NCBI RefSeq assembly: GCF_947179165.1
Contig: NC_077239.1
Span: 16,358,001 to 16,422,000, forward strand
DNA length: 64,000 bases
Source: Solanum dulcamara
Taxonomy: Eukaryota > Streptophyta > Magnoliopsida > Solanales > Solanaceae
Direction: 5' to 3'
Shown here: piece after piece, positions 12,631-26,200 of the stretch
Numbering within the stretch: the stretch's first letter is position 1
How the letters are laid out: each line of letters opens with the position of its first letter
Translations under genes and position numbers: made by a program
The notes under the pieces: generated by a model
Seen by the model: only the letters and a program-made list of their open reading frames with translations
Databases searched by the model: none
What the model was told of the DNA's origin: nothing

Positions 12631-13720
12631 TGCTTCCAAAGAGAATCATGGCAAGAAGGAATGTCAATGAGGAGCAACAAGCTCCTAAAGCTCCAAATAA
12701 CCCTTTAAATGAGCAAGTTTCTCAAGCGGAGTTTCAAGCCTCTTTTCAAGTTATTACTAAAGATATGACGGCTGAAGCCAATTAGGAAGTGGTAGGTCCC
12801 GTGAACCCAAATATAGGTACTACGACTAGCTGAGTTTGTGATTTCACCAATATAAACCCTTCTAATTTCCATGGTTCTAAGGTGGACGAGGATCCACAAT
12901 AATTTATTAAGGGCATTGCTAAGATTGTGGATATTATGGGTATTAGTTTAGTGGATAAAGTGGACTTGATGGCGTATCAATTCAATAGGGTTGCTCAAGT
13001 TTGGTATGACTAATGGTAGGGTGAAAGGGGTAGAGATGATGGTCCCGTTGATTGGAAAAAATTCAAGAGTGCTTTCCTTAACTGTTTCTTTCCTTTGAAG
13101 TTAAGGGAAGACAAAACACAAGAGTTCATTAATTTGCGACAAGGTAATATGAGTGCGAGGGAGTATGCCATAAAGTTCACTCAATTGTAGATATTATGCT
13201 CCTTTTATGGTGTCGATCTATGGGCTCATTTGAGAAAGTTCATTTTAGGTGTGTCTAACTTTGTGGTAGAGGAACGTAAGACTTCCATGATCATTAAAGA
13301 GATGTACATCCTTAAGTTTATTACAAATACCGAACAAATAAAAGAGGAAAAATGGAAGGAAAGGTCTATAAGGGAGTCCATGAGTGATCGAACAAATAGT
13401 GGTGGATACACTTATGGAAAGTCAGATAATGGTGGTTGTCCTGAATTTTTTCTAAAGTACTCTGGCCAACAATATTCAAATACTCCGGTACCCTAGTTCA
13501 ACAAAGAGAAGATGTCTAACCTTAAGCCTCAAGGAGGAGCTCTGAGTGGTCAACATATTTCCCACACAAGAAGTATGGGAAGAAGAATCTTGGAGAATGT
13601 CTAGCGAGTTTGGGTGCTTGCTTGTTTGTGGTAATATGGATCACTAAGCAAAGGATTTTCCTTCGAGTGATACTAGAGGTACAGATGGTTGACCCCAAAC
13701 TCAAACTACTATATGCCGAT
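12631..13720 (+). pseudogene. gag remnant (Ty3/gypsy)
   Basis: Starting at the ATG at 12631 (MLPKRIMARRNVNEEQ), one frame can be followed through the typical capsid core: NPSNFHGSKVDEDPQ, then LVDKVDLMAYQFNRVAQVWY, then FKSAFLNCFFPLKLREDKTQ and FINLRQGNMSAREYAIKFTQ. This is the retrotransposon gag domain that packages element RNA. Stops interrupt it near 12782, 12829, 12898, 13012 and 13186, mostly where CAA, CAG, CGA or TGG would be expected. The C-terminal zinc knuckle (about 13600-13650) is barely recognisable and frameshifted. Confidence 0.8.
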
Positions 13721-13774
13721 TAGTTCAGCCTGGTACTACTTCGGGTAGTGGTCAATGCGAGAATAGATTGTATG

Positions 13775-14160
13775 CCTTTCAGACTCGTCAGGAGTTAAAG
13801 GATTTACCTGATGTTATGAATGGTATATTGAAACTCTTTGAATTTGATGTTTATGCATTGTTATATTCGGGAGCTACTCTATCCTTTATTACTCCTTATC
13901 TTGCTATGAAATTTCTTGTTAATCACGAGATCTTTTAGAGACTTTTTCGGTCTATACTCCTGTTCGTGACTTAGTTGTGGATAAATGAGCTTATAGAAAT
14001 TATCCCATTTCATTATTTCATAAAGTAACCCATGTTGATCTTGTAGATCTTCATATGACTGATTTTTATGTTATACATTGTATTAATTAGTTTTATTCAT
14101 GTTATGCTTCCATATGTTGTAGAACCCGTGTGGTCAGCCTTTAGTTTTTCAATGAGCCAA
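13775..14160 (+). pseudogene. Retroviral-type aspartic protease remnant
   Basis: A frame at 13800-13940 reads FEFDVYALLYSGATLSFITP, the retropepsin active-site region. In this family the active site is normally ALLDxGA, so the catalytic Asp is replaced by Tyr (codon TAT at 13864-13866). The frame breaks shortly after, near 13925. The following bases to 14160 correspond to the protease-RT linker. Confidence 0.65.
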
Positions 14161-14203
14161 TCCTAGAATAGAAAGGTAGTAATTCTATGTTTAAACTTGG
14201 AAA

Positions 14204-14380
14204 ATGATTTCTAAGGGTTGCATTTATCATGTAGTACGAGTTAGGGATATGAATATCGCAGTTCCTACGCTTGAGTCAGTTTCGATTGTTAATGAGTTTC
14301 TGAAAGCTTTCCCTAATGACTTCCCAATTATCCATCCCGAAAGAGAGATACACTTTGGTATTGATATGTTTTTCATTCAT
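14204..14380 (+). pseudogene. Truncated start of reverse transcriptase
   Basis: The frame from 14204 reads GCIYHVVRVRDMNIAVPTLE, then SVSIVNEFLKAFPNDFPIIH and PEREIHFGIDMFF. This is the N-terminal segment of gypsy RT just before the polymerase fingers. It then joins near 14375 directly to sequence matching the 3' end of the internal region (compare 46083-46160). The rest of RT, RNase H, integrase and chromodomain is deleted, so the element could not move without help. Confidence 0.75.
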
Positions 14381-14450
14381 ATTAGGTTGCTATGTCTTTT
14401 TATCTATTCTATTCATTCTAGATTGAGTCCTATTCTAGGAAGAATGTTCT

Positions 14451-14464
14451 CAAGGGAGAGATAT
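14451..14464 (+). promoter_or_regulatory. Polypurine tract
   Basis: caagggagagatat directly precedes the 3' LTR and matches the tract at 46151-46164 of the related element. Confidence 0.65.
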
Positions 14465-16617
14465 TGTGAGACCTCAAAAGTTGGAAAGTCAAACAAATGA
14501 TAATATTGTAAAATTTTTCAGAAATAGGGTCTGCTGCAGACCTTATGAGCCTACCTATGGTCCGTATGAAGTCCTACGAGACATAAGAGGACAATCATAG
14601 GTGGCTTGGATCAAGGTGGAAATTTGGATAAGTATAGCTTGACCTACGACCTGGTTCTATAGACCGTATGAAGTTTGATGACCCGTAGGAAAGGGTCATA
14701 GAAGGGACCTAGAAGTTGGGGAATTTTGAGTTTTGGAACATTTTGTACGAACAAACAGGATGGTCCATAGTATATTGAAAGAGGTGTAGGAGTGATTCGT
14801 AGGTTGGGGTTTAGAAACTCACCTTTTCAGGATTAGAGAGTTGCCAGGAAAAATGGGTACTATGACCCATAGAAAGATTGACAAATCATAGACCATGGTT
14901 GTAAGGTGGGTATTGAGTGTTTGGATTTTGGCAAAGTGTTGGTCTAATTCCACTACTTGTACCTACGACCCGTAGGTCCCTTTCGTAGGCCATTTTCAAT
15001 TGTTTTAATAAAGGGTATTTTTGTCTTTCCTCATTATTTTATCAATACGCCTAGATATATTTCGGGTATTGTGCAAAGCTTATAATTTCCTAGATTCTTC
15101 AAATTCCTACCATTCCCTCTTATTTTCATAAAATCACCCTAAGGCATCAAGGATTATCTTCCAAAAGGCTCTTCTTCCTCATCAAGCTAGGGTTCCAAGG
15201 TTCAAAGTATTTTTTCATAATTTCAAGTTTATCTTCATCAAGTATGTAGGAATTCATCCATGGATCCTTTCCATCCATGAAGTCCCAAAGTTCTACTCTA
15301 TTTTCTTTTAATTTCAATTCTCCAAATTCTACATTTTTGATCAAATTGTATAAGGGCCAACTCAGTTGTGATTTATTTCAATTCAAATAGTTTATTCATG
15401 CATGATTTGAGCTAAATTTCACATTTCAATAAGCTTTTCAATCACCCATGCATTATGCCATGAGTTTCATGTTTCAAGCTATGAATTTATGATCATAGAG
15501 TTACGAATGATTTATGAATGATAATGAAAGGTATGTATTATGATTCAAGTATGTTTTCAAGTATAAAACCATGATTTCTGACAGGTTTCTCACAATATGC
15601 AAGTTATGATAATTTGGATTCTTAGAAAGGTAAATATCCACAAGTTCAAATTATGATCATGGTTTTTAAGGAGGTATTCTTATGTTATTTTCATGATATA
15701 GGATTGGTTGATTTTCCTTTCCTAATTACTATGTTTATGTATTCCATTGGTATTAACTTAGCATCAAGCAAACTTTATGGGGGGATCCATGGGGGAACCC
15801 AGTAGCAACATTAGTTCCTAAACTACGTGTCACCATTGCTTTTGCCTTTATGGCTTAGTTAGTGCAGCAAAATATATCTCATGATTATGTTATATTTATG
15901 ATACAAAATCTACCTTTGAAAGTAACCTATCTTTTCTCGGTGTGGGAGTTACATCAGATTTCATGTTATAGCTCACATAGTCTTACATTCAGTTATGGTT
16001 AATATCCCATATATGTATATGTTATGTTCTACAAGCTCTTATGATGTATGATGCATTGACCACATGTTTATGATCTTCAAATGCTTTAAAGTTCTTTTAC
16101 TCATATTTTAAGATATTGTTCATGCATCACATGTTTATCTTGACTACGCCAGATTATCATTATTCATGCATGCTTCTCCCATACTTAGTGCATTCCATGT
16201 GCTAACACTTACTTTTGCTTACATTGTATCATAATGTAGGGTCAGACAATCTTCATGCATACTCCACTCATGGTTAGAATTTGATACGTTTCTCTCATTT
16301 TTGGTGAGTCCTCAAGACTAGAGGACAAGACATTTATATTTCATTGTTCATGAGATTTTCTCATTCCCCCATCTAGTTAAGTAGAGGTATTAAGATGTTA
16401 TGGAGTCTATGTTTTCTTCTTTCCATTAGAGTTTGAATTGGATTCCTCTTATTTCAAGACATCTATGTTTAGACTTGATTCCACTTTTATAATGATTCTT
16501 ATTATGTCTTAATTGCCTTATGTATGCTCATGAATGATGTGCTAAGAGTCTTTGTTGGAGTCACTCGAGATTCAAATCACTGTGTCGCACCTATGACCTA
16601 GCTTGGGTTGTGAAAAC
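14465..16617 (+). mobile_element. 3' LTR of deletion-derivative gypsy element (family A)
   Basis: Starts TGTGAGACC and ends near TTGTGAAAAC. It carries the ~430-bp block missing from the 5' LTR. ATCTC at 16618-16622 is the right target-site duplication, and the split minisatellite resumes immediately (ttggttag). The minus-strand frame at 15147-15344 is only a chance opening. Confidence 0.8.
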
Positions 16618-17252
16618 ATCTCTTGGTTAGCTTGGGTTTCTGTCATGACCCAATTTCTCAAGTCATGACGGCACCTACTATAACCCACCAGTAGGCAAGC
16701 TGACCCATATCCTGTAACTACAAGTAATAGGATGTCAAGGTAGAAGACCAACAACCTAATCTAAAATAGTAAATCAATAATAAGAGCATACATGAACGGG
16801 CGGAAGCAACTAGATATATATATACAAACCAAAAAGATCCCTACAAAAACAAGGAAGTCATATGTACAGAGCTACTAGTAAAAGTGTACAAGTCCCAAAA
16901 GTGGACCACGGAAATAAAGTTGTCTTAAAAAGCAAAAGATAGGCAGAATGTATATACAGAGGGAGACGGGTTAATCCAGCATGAAATGTCTCACCATCCC
17001 CTTTGATCACGACCACAGGTGGCTCGAATCAACACCGGTAGCTAGTACTTAGACCTACATCACGAAGAAATATGCGGAGTGTAGTATCAGTACCAAAACA
17101 ACAGGTACCTAGTAGGCATCATAGGCCAATTGAGTAACATAAGAAAAAGTAACCTGAAATGCGAGTAAAAAAGCATAATCAAAGACACGGCAAGAAATAA
17201 ATATAGGTATGTACATAAGCGTACTAACAAGCAAAGAGAGAGAGAGTCTAAC

Positions 17253-20200
17253 TAAATTTGCCGAGGTTGCATAAACCTAACGGGAATACTCGTGCACAAA
17301 TAAAGAGTAACCAACTCCACGGACTCCCATAGGCATGACAGATGTAAGAATAGTTGAAAGAAAATGAATGGAACCAATAGGATTTCAATAATATCCCCAT
17401 TTTTCGGACTTGAATCAAACCACTTCCAAACTATAACACCTCAACCCATAGTAGAGAATAGATGAAGACTTAAATAAAAAATTCATCAGGGAATCAGGAA
17501 TTTAACCATATGCAAGCTGGACTACGGACTGCAATCGAGTAACTGTATCTAATGACTCGACATGAGTAGGCTGGACCAAGGACTTTAACTATGTAGCTGT
17601 AGCCAAAGGTCGATCATGGGTAAGCTAGACTACAGACTATAATCGGGTATCTATAGCTAGAGATCCTGGACAAAGGTAAGCTGGACCACAGATTTGACCG
17701 GGTATCTGTAGCTAAGGACCCGAACATAAGTAAGTTGAATGACGAACTTTAACCGGGTGTCTGTAGCTAAGAAATCAGACAGAATTAGAATCATTGACCA
17801 ACTATCCATCACGGGGAGTACCCCCAATTGAGTGTCATCAATGCACCGCTCTAGCCCAAACCAAATATAACCAGAATCACTGAGAAACTTCCAAAATTAA
17901 AGAACCAAATGATACAAGGCTGATAGGAAAATAGGGCATTATGGAGGTAAGGTCACAAGCTGAGTTACTGCCTAGCTAAGGCTCAAACTATCAGATACAA
18001 GTCTTCTATAAAAGACTACAGGGAGCTAACCGTCTGAAATGACGTCGGAGAAGATTTAAAGCTCAATGGTACCAAAACCACACAAGTCCAAGACAATACT
18101 AGTCTAAGGCCAAACATGCTTCCAAACACACAACCACAGGGAAAACAATCATTGCAGGACAGAAACAACCAACAACCATGGGAGTCATACTTACACAGTC
18201 CAACAATTACTTGAAAATAGCAACTAAGTCCTGAAATCTAGGAATTTAGCATGCTCGATACCTAAAATCCTCCAAAATCATACAACTAAATATACAATTG
18301 TCTAAACATGCTTGGTCTAATGAGGGAAAAAACCGTAGCCCACCTAAAAGACCACACACCCTCCAACTCACGAAATTGGAGATTTTCACTTCTGAGCGGC
18401 CTCGTGCACAAATAAAGAGTAACCAACTCTAAATTTGCCGAGGTTGCATAAACCTAACGGGAACACTCGTGCACAAATAAAGAGTAACCAACTCCACGGA
18501 CTCCCATAGGCATGACAGATGTAAGAATAGTTGAAAGAAAATGAATGGAACCAATAGGATTTCAATAATATCCCCATTTCTCGGATTTGAATCAAACCAC
18601 TTCCAAACTATAACACCTCAACCCATAGTAGAGAATACATGAAGACTTAAATAAAAAATTCATCAGAGAATCAGGAATTTAACCACATGCAAGCTGGACT
18701 ACGGACTGCAATCGAGTAACTGTATCTAATGAGTCGACATGAGTAGGCTGGACCAAGGACTTTAACTATGTAGCTGTAGCCAAAGGTCGATCATGGGTAA
18801 GCTAGACTGCAGACTTTAATCGGGTATCTATAGCTAGAGATCCTGGACAAGGGTAAGCTGGACCACAGATTTGACCGGGTATTTGTAGCTAAGGACCCGA
18901 ACATAAGTAAGTTGAATGACGAACTTTAACCGGGTGTCTGTAGCTAAGAAATCAGACAGAATTAGAATCATTGACCAACTATCCATCACGGGGAGTACCC
19001 CCAATTGAGTGTCATCAATGCACCGCTCTAGCCCAAACCAAATATAACCAGAATCACTGAGAAACTTCCAAAAATAAAGAACCAAATGATACAAGGCTGA
19101 TAGGAGAATAGGGCATTATGGAGGTAAGGTCACAAGCTGAGTTACTGCCTAGCTAAGGCTCAAACTATCAGATACAAGTCTTCTATAAAAGACTACAGGG
19201 AGCTAACCGTTTGAAATGACGTCGGAGAAGATTTAAAGCTCAATGGTACCAAAACCACACAAGTCCAAGACAATACTAGTCTAAGGCCAAACATGCTTCC
19301 AAACACACAACCACAGGGAAAACAATCATTGCAGGACAGAAACAACCAACAACCATGGGAGTCATACTTACACTGTCCAACAATTACTTGAAAATAGCAA
19401 CTAAGTCCTGAAATCTAGGAATTTAGCATGCTCGATACCTAAAATCCTCCAAAATCATACAACTAAATATACAATTGTCTAAACATGCTTGGTCTAATGA
19501 GGGCAAAAACCGTAGCCCACCTAAAAGACCACACACCCTCCAACTCACGAAATTGGAGATTTTCACTTCTGAGCGGCCTCGTGCACAAATAAAGAGTAAC
19601 CAACTCTAAATTTGCCGAGGTTGCATAAACCTAACGGGAACACTCGTGCACAAATAACGAGTAACCAACTCCACGGACTCCCATAGGCATGACAGATGTA
19701 AGAATAGTTGAAAGAAAATGAATGGAACCAATAGGATTTCAATAATATCCCCATTTCTCGGACTTGAATCAAACCACTTCCAAACTATAACACCTCAACC
19801 CATAGTAGAGAATAGATGAAGACTTAAATAAAAAATTCATCAGGGAATCAGGAATTTAACCACATGCAAGCTGGACTACGGACTGCAATCGAGTAACTGT
19901 ATCTAATGAGTCGACATGAGTAGGCTGGACCAAGGACTTTAACTATGTAGCTGTAGCCAAAGGTCGATCATGGGTAAGCTAGACTGCAGACTTTAATCGG
20001 GTATCTATAGCTAGAGATCCTGGACAAGGGTAAGCTGGACCACAGATTTGACCGGGTATCTATAGCTAAGGACCCGAACATAAGTAAGTTGAATGACGAA
20101 CTTTAACCGGGTGTCTGTAGCTAAGAAATCAGACAGAATTAGAATCATTGACCAACTATCCATCACGGGGAGTACCCCCAATTGAGTGTCATCAATGCAC

Positions 20201-23200
20201 CGCTCTAGCCCAAACCAAATATAACCAGAATCATTGAGAAACTTCCAAAAATAAAGAACCAAATGATACAAGGCTGATAGGAGAATAGGGCATTATGGAG
20301 GTAAGGTCACAAGCTGAGTTACTGCCTAGCTAAGGCTCAAACTATCAGATACAAGTCTTCTATAAAAGACTACAGGGAGCTAACCGTCTGAAATGACGTC
20401 GGAGAAGATTTAAAGCTCAATGGTACCAAAACCACACAAGTCCAAGACAATACTAGTCTAAGGCCAAACATGCTTCCAAACACACAACCACAGGGAAAAC
20501 AATCATTGCAGGACAGAAACAACCAACAACCATGGGAGTCATACTTACACAGTCCAACAATTACTTGAAAATAGCAACTAAGTCCTGAAATCTAGGAATT
20601 TAGCATGCTCGATACCTAAAATCCTCCAAAATCATACAACTAAATATACAATTGTCTAAACATGCTTGGTCTAATGAGGGAAAAAACCGTAGCCCACCTA
20701 AAAGACCACACACCCTCCAACTCACGAAATTGGAGATTTTTACTTCTGAGCGGCCTCGTGCACAAATAAAGAGTAACCAACTCTAAATTTGCCGAGGTTG
20801 CATAAACCTAACGGGAACACTCGTGCACAAATAAAGAGTAACCAACTCCATGGACTCCCATAGGCATGACAGATGTAAGAATAGTTGAAAGAAAATGAAT
20901 GGAACCAATAGGATTTCAATAATATCCCCATTTCTCGGACTTGAATCAAACCACTTCCAAACTATAACACCTCAACCCATAGTAGAGAATAGATGAAGAC
21001 TTAAATAAAAAATTCATCAGGGAATCAGGAATTTAACCACATGCAAGCTGGACTACGGACTGCAATCGAGTAACTGTATCTAATGAGTCGACATGAGTAG
21101 GCTGGACCAAGGACTTTAACTATGTAGCTGTAGCCAAAGGTCGATCATGGGTAAGCTAGACTGCAGACTTTAATCGGGTATCTATAGCTAGAGATCCTGG
21201 ACAAGGGTAAGCTGGACCACAGATTTGACCGGGTATCTATAGCTAAGGACCCGAACATAAGTAAGTTGAATGACGAACTTTAACCGGGTGTCTGTAGCTA
21301 AGAAATCAGACAGAATTAGAATCATTGACCAACTATCCATCACGGGGAGTACCCCCAATTGAGTGTCATCAATGCACCGCTCTAGCCCAAACCAAATATA
21401 ACCAGAATCACTGAGAAACTTCCAAAAATAAAGAACCAAATGATACAAGGCTGATAGGAGAATAGGGCATTATGGAGGTAAGGTCACAAGCTGAGTTACT
21501 GCCTAGCTAAGGCTCAAACTATCAGATACAAGTCTTCTATAAAAGACTACAGGGAGCTAACCGTCTGAAATGACGTCGGAGAAGATTTAAAGCTCAATGG
21601 TACCAAAACCACACAAGTCCAAGACAATACTAGTCTAAGGCCAAACATGCTTCCAAACACACAACCACAGGGAAACAATCATTGCAGGACAGAAACAACC
21701 AACAACCATGGGAGTCATACTTACACAGTCCAACAATTACTTGAAAATAGCAACTAAGTCCTGAAATCTAGGAATTTAGCATGCTCGATACCTAAAATCC
21801 TCCAAAATCATACAACTAAATATACAATTGTCTAAACATGCTTGGTCTAATGAGGGAAAAAACCGTAGCCCACCTAAAAGACCACACACCCTCCAACTCA
21901 CGAAATTGGAGATTTTCACTTCTGAGCGGCCTCGTGCACAAATAAAGAGTAACCAACTCTAAATTTGCCGAGGTTGCATAAACCTAACGGGAACACTCGT
22001 GCACAAATAAAGAGTAACCAACTCCATGGACTCCCATAGGCATGACAGATGTAAGAATAGTTGAAAGAAAATGAATGGAACCAATAGGATTTCAATAATA
22101 TCCCCATTTCTCGGACTTGAATCAAACCACTTCCAAACTATAACACCTCAACCCATAGTAGAGAATAGATGAAGACTTAAATAAAAAATTCATCAGGGAA
22201 TCAGGAATTTAACCACATGCAAGCTGGACTACGGACTGCAATCGAGTAACTGTATCTAATGAGTCGACATGAGTAGGCTGGACCAAGGACTTTAACTATG
22301 TAGCTGTAGCCAAAGGTCGATCATGGGTAAGCTAGACTGCAGACTTTAATCGGGTATCTATAGCTAGAGATCCTGGACAAGGGTAAGCTGGACCACAGAT
22401 TTGACCGGGTATCTATAGCTAAGGACCCGAACATAAGTAAGTTGAATGACGAACTTTAACCGAGTGTCTGTAGCTAAGAAATCAGACAGAATTAGAATCA
22501 TTGACCAACTATCCATCACGGGGAGTACCCCCAATTGAGTGTCATCAATGCACCGCTCTAGCCCAAACCAAATATAACCAGAATCACTGAGAAACTTCCA
22601 AAAATAAAGAACCAAATGATACAAGGCTGATAGGAGAATAGGGTATTATGGAGGTAAGGTCACAAGCTGAGTTACTGCCTAGCTAAGGCTCAAACTATCA
22701 GATACAAGTCTTCTATAAAAGACTACAGGGAGCTAACCGTTTGAAATGACGTCGGAGAAGATTTAAAGCTCAATGGTACCAAAACCACACAAGTCCAAGA
22801 CAATACTAGTCTAAGGCCAAACATGCTTCCAAACACACAACCACAGGGAAAACAATCATTGCAGGACAGAAACAACCAACAACCATGGGAGTCATACTTA
22901 CACAGTCCAACAATTACTTGAAAATAGCAACTAAGTCCTGAAATCTAGGAATTTAGCATGCTCGATACCTAAAATCCTCCAAAATCATACAACTAAATAT
23001 ACAATTGTCTAAACATGCTTGGTCTAATGAGGGCAAAAACCGTAGCCCACCTAAAAGACCACACACCCTCCAACTCACGAAATTGGAGATTTTCACTTCT
23101 GAGCGGCCTCGTGCACAAATAAAGAGTAACCAACTCTAAATTTGCCGAGGTTGCATAAACCTAACGGGAACACTCGTGCACAAATAAAGAGTAACCAACT

Positions 23201-26200
23201 CCATGGACTCCCATAGGCATGACAGATGTAAGAATAGTTGAAAGAAAATGAATGGAACCAATAGGATTTCAATAATATCCCCATTTCTCGGACTTGAATC
23301 AAACCACTTCCAAACTATAACACCTCAACCCATAGTAGAGAATAGATGAAGACTTAAATAAAAAATTCATCAGGGAATCAGGAATTTAACCACATGCAAG
23401 CTGGACTACGGACTGCAATCGAGTAACTGTATCTAATGAGTCGACATGAGTAGGCTGGACCAAGGACTTTAACTATGTAGCTGTAGCCAAAGGTCGATCA
23501 TGGGTAAGCTAGACTGCAGACTTTAATCGGGTATCTATAGCTAGAGATCCTGGACAAGGGTAAGCTGGACCACAGATTTGACCGGGTATCTATAGCTAAG
23601 GACCCGAACATAAGTAAGTTGAATGACGAACTTTAACCGGGTGTCTGTAGCTAAGAAATCAGACAGAATTAGAATCATTGACCAACTATCCATCACGGGG
23701 AGTACCCCCAATTGAGTGTCATCAATGCACCGCTCTAGCCCAAACCAAATATAACCAGAATCACTGAGAAACTTCCAAAAATAAAGAACCAAATGATACA
23801 AGGCTGATAGGAGAATAGGGCATTATGGAGGTAAGGTCACAAGCTGAGTTACTGCCTAGCTAAGGCTCAAACTATCAGATACAAGTCTTCTATAAAAGAC
23901 TACAGGGAGCTAACCGTCTGAAATGACGTCGGAGAAGATTTAAAGCTCAATGGTACCAAAACCACACAAGTCCAAGACAATACTAGTCTAAGGCCAAACA
24001 TGCTTCCAAACACACAACCACAGGGAAAACAATCATTGCAGGACAGAAACAACCAACAACCATGGGAGTCATACTTACACAGTCCAACAATTACTTGAAA
24101 ATAGCAACTAAGTCCTGAAATCTAGGAATTTAGCATGCTCGATACCTAAAATCCTCCAAAATCATACAACTAAATATACAATTGTCTAAACATGCTTGGT
24201 CTAATGAGGGAAAAAACCGTAGCCCACCTAAAAGACCACACACCCTCCAACTCACGAAATTGGAGATTTTCACTTCTGAGCGGCCTCGTGCACAAATAAA
24301 GAGTAACCAACTCTAAATTTGTCGAGGTTGCATAAACCTAACGGGAACACTCATGCACAAATAAAGAGTAACCAACTCCACGGACTCCCATAGGCATGAC
24401 AGATGTAAGAATAGTTGAAAGAAAATGAATGGAACCAATAGGATTTCAATAATATCCCCATTTCTCGGACTTGAATCAAACCACTTCCAAACTATAACAC
24501 CTCAACCCATAGTAGAGAATAGATGAAGACTTAAATAAAAAATTCATCAGGGAATCAGGAATTTAACCACATGCAAGCTGGACTACGGACTGCAATCGAG
24601 TAACTGTATCTAATGAGTCGACATGAGTAGGCTGGACCAAGGACTTTAACTATGTAGCTGTAGCCAAAGGTCGATCATGGGTAAGCTAGACTGCAGACTT
24701 TAATCGGGTATCTATAGCTAGAGATCCTGGACAAGGGTAAGCTGGACCACAGATTTGACCGGGTATCTATAGCTAAGGACCCGAACATAAGTAAGTTGAA
24801 TGACGAACTTTAACCGTGTGTCTGTAGCTAAGAAATCAGACAGAATTAGAATCATTGACCAACTATCCATCACGGGGAGTACCCCCAATTGAGTGTCATC
24901 AATGCACCGCTCTAGCCCAAACCAAATATAACCAGAATCACTGAGAAACTTCCAAAAATAAAGAACCAAATGATACAAGGCTGATAGGAGAATAGGGCAT
25001 TATGGAGGTAAGGTCACAAGCTGAGTTACTGCCTAGCTAAGGCTCAAACTATCAGATACAAGTCTTCTATAAAAGACTACAGGGAGCTAACCGTTTGAAA
25101 TGACGTCGGAGAAGATTTAAAGCTCAATGGTACCAAAACCACACAAGTCCAAGACAATACTAGTCTAAGGCCAAACATGCTTCCAAACACACAACCACAG
25201 GGAAAACAATCATTGCAGGACAGAAACAACCAACAACCATGGGAGTCATACTTACACAGTCCAACAATTACTTGAAAATAGCAACTAAGTCCTGAAATCT
25301 AGGAATTTAGCATGCTCGATACCTAAAATCCTCCAAAATCATACAACTAAATATACAATTGTCTAAACATGCTTGGTCTAATGAGGGAAAAAACCGTAGC
25401 CCACCTAAAAGACCACACACCCTCCAACTCACGAAATTGGAGATTTTTACTTCTGAGCGGCCTCGTGCACAAATAAAGAGTAACCAACTCTAAATTTGCC
25501 GAGGTTGCATAAACCTAACGGGAACACTCGTGCACAAATAAAGAGTAACCAACTCCATGGACTCCCATAGGCATGACAGATGTAAGAATAGTTGAAAGAA
25601 AATGAATGGAACCAATAGGATTTCAATAATATCCCCATTTCTCGGACTTGAATCAAACCACTTCCAAACTATAACACCTCAACCCATAGTAGAGAATAGA
25701 TGAAGACTTAAATAAAAAATTCATCAGGGAATCAGGAATTTAACCACATGCAAGCTGGACTACGGACTGCAATCGAGTAACTGTATCTAATGAGTCGACA
25801 TGAGTAGGCTGGACCAAGGACTTTAACTATGTAGCTGTAGCCAAAGGTCGATCATGGGTAAGCTAGACTGCAGACTTTAATCGGGTATCTATAGCTAGAG
25901 ATCCTGGACAAGGGTAAGCTGGACCACAGATTTGACCGGGTATCTATAGCTAAGGACCCGAACATAAGTAAGTTGAATGATGAACTTTAACCGGGTGTCT
26001 GTAGCTAAGAAATTAGACAGAATTAGAATCATTAACCAACTATCCATCACGGGGAGTACCCCCAATTAGGTGTCATCAATGCACCGCTCTAGCCCAAACC
26101 AAATATAACCAGAATCACTGAGAAACTTCCAAAAATAAAGAACCAAATGATACAAGGCTGATAGGAGAATAGGGCATTATGGAGGTAAGGTCACAAGCTG

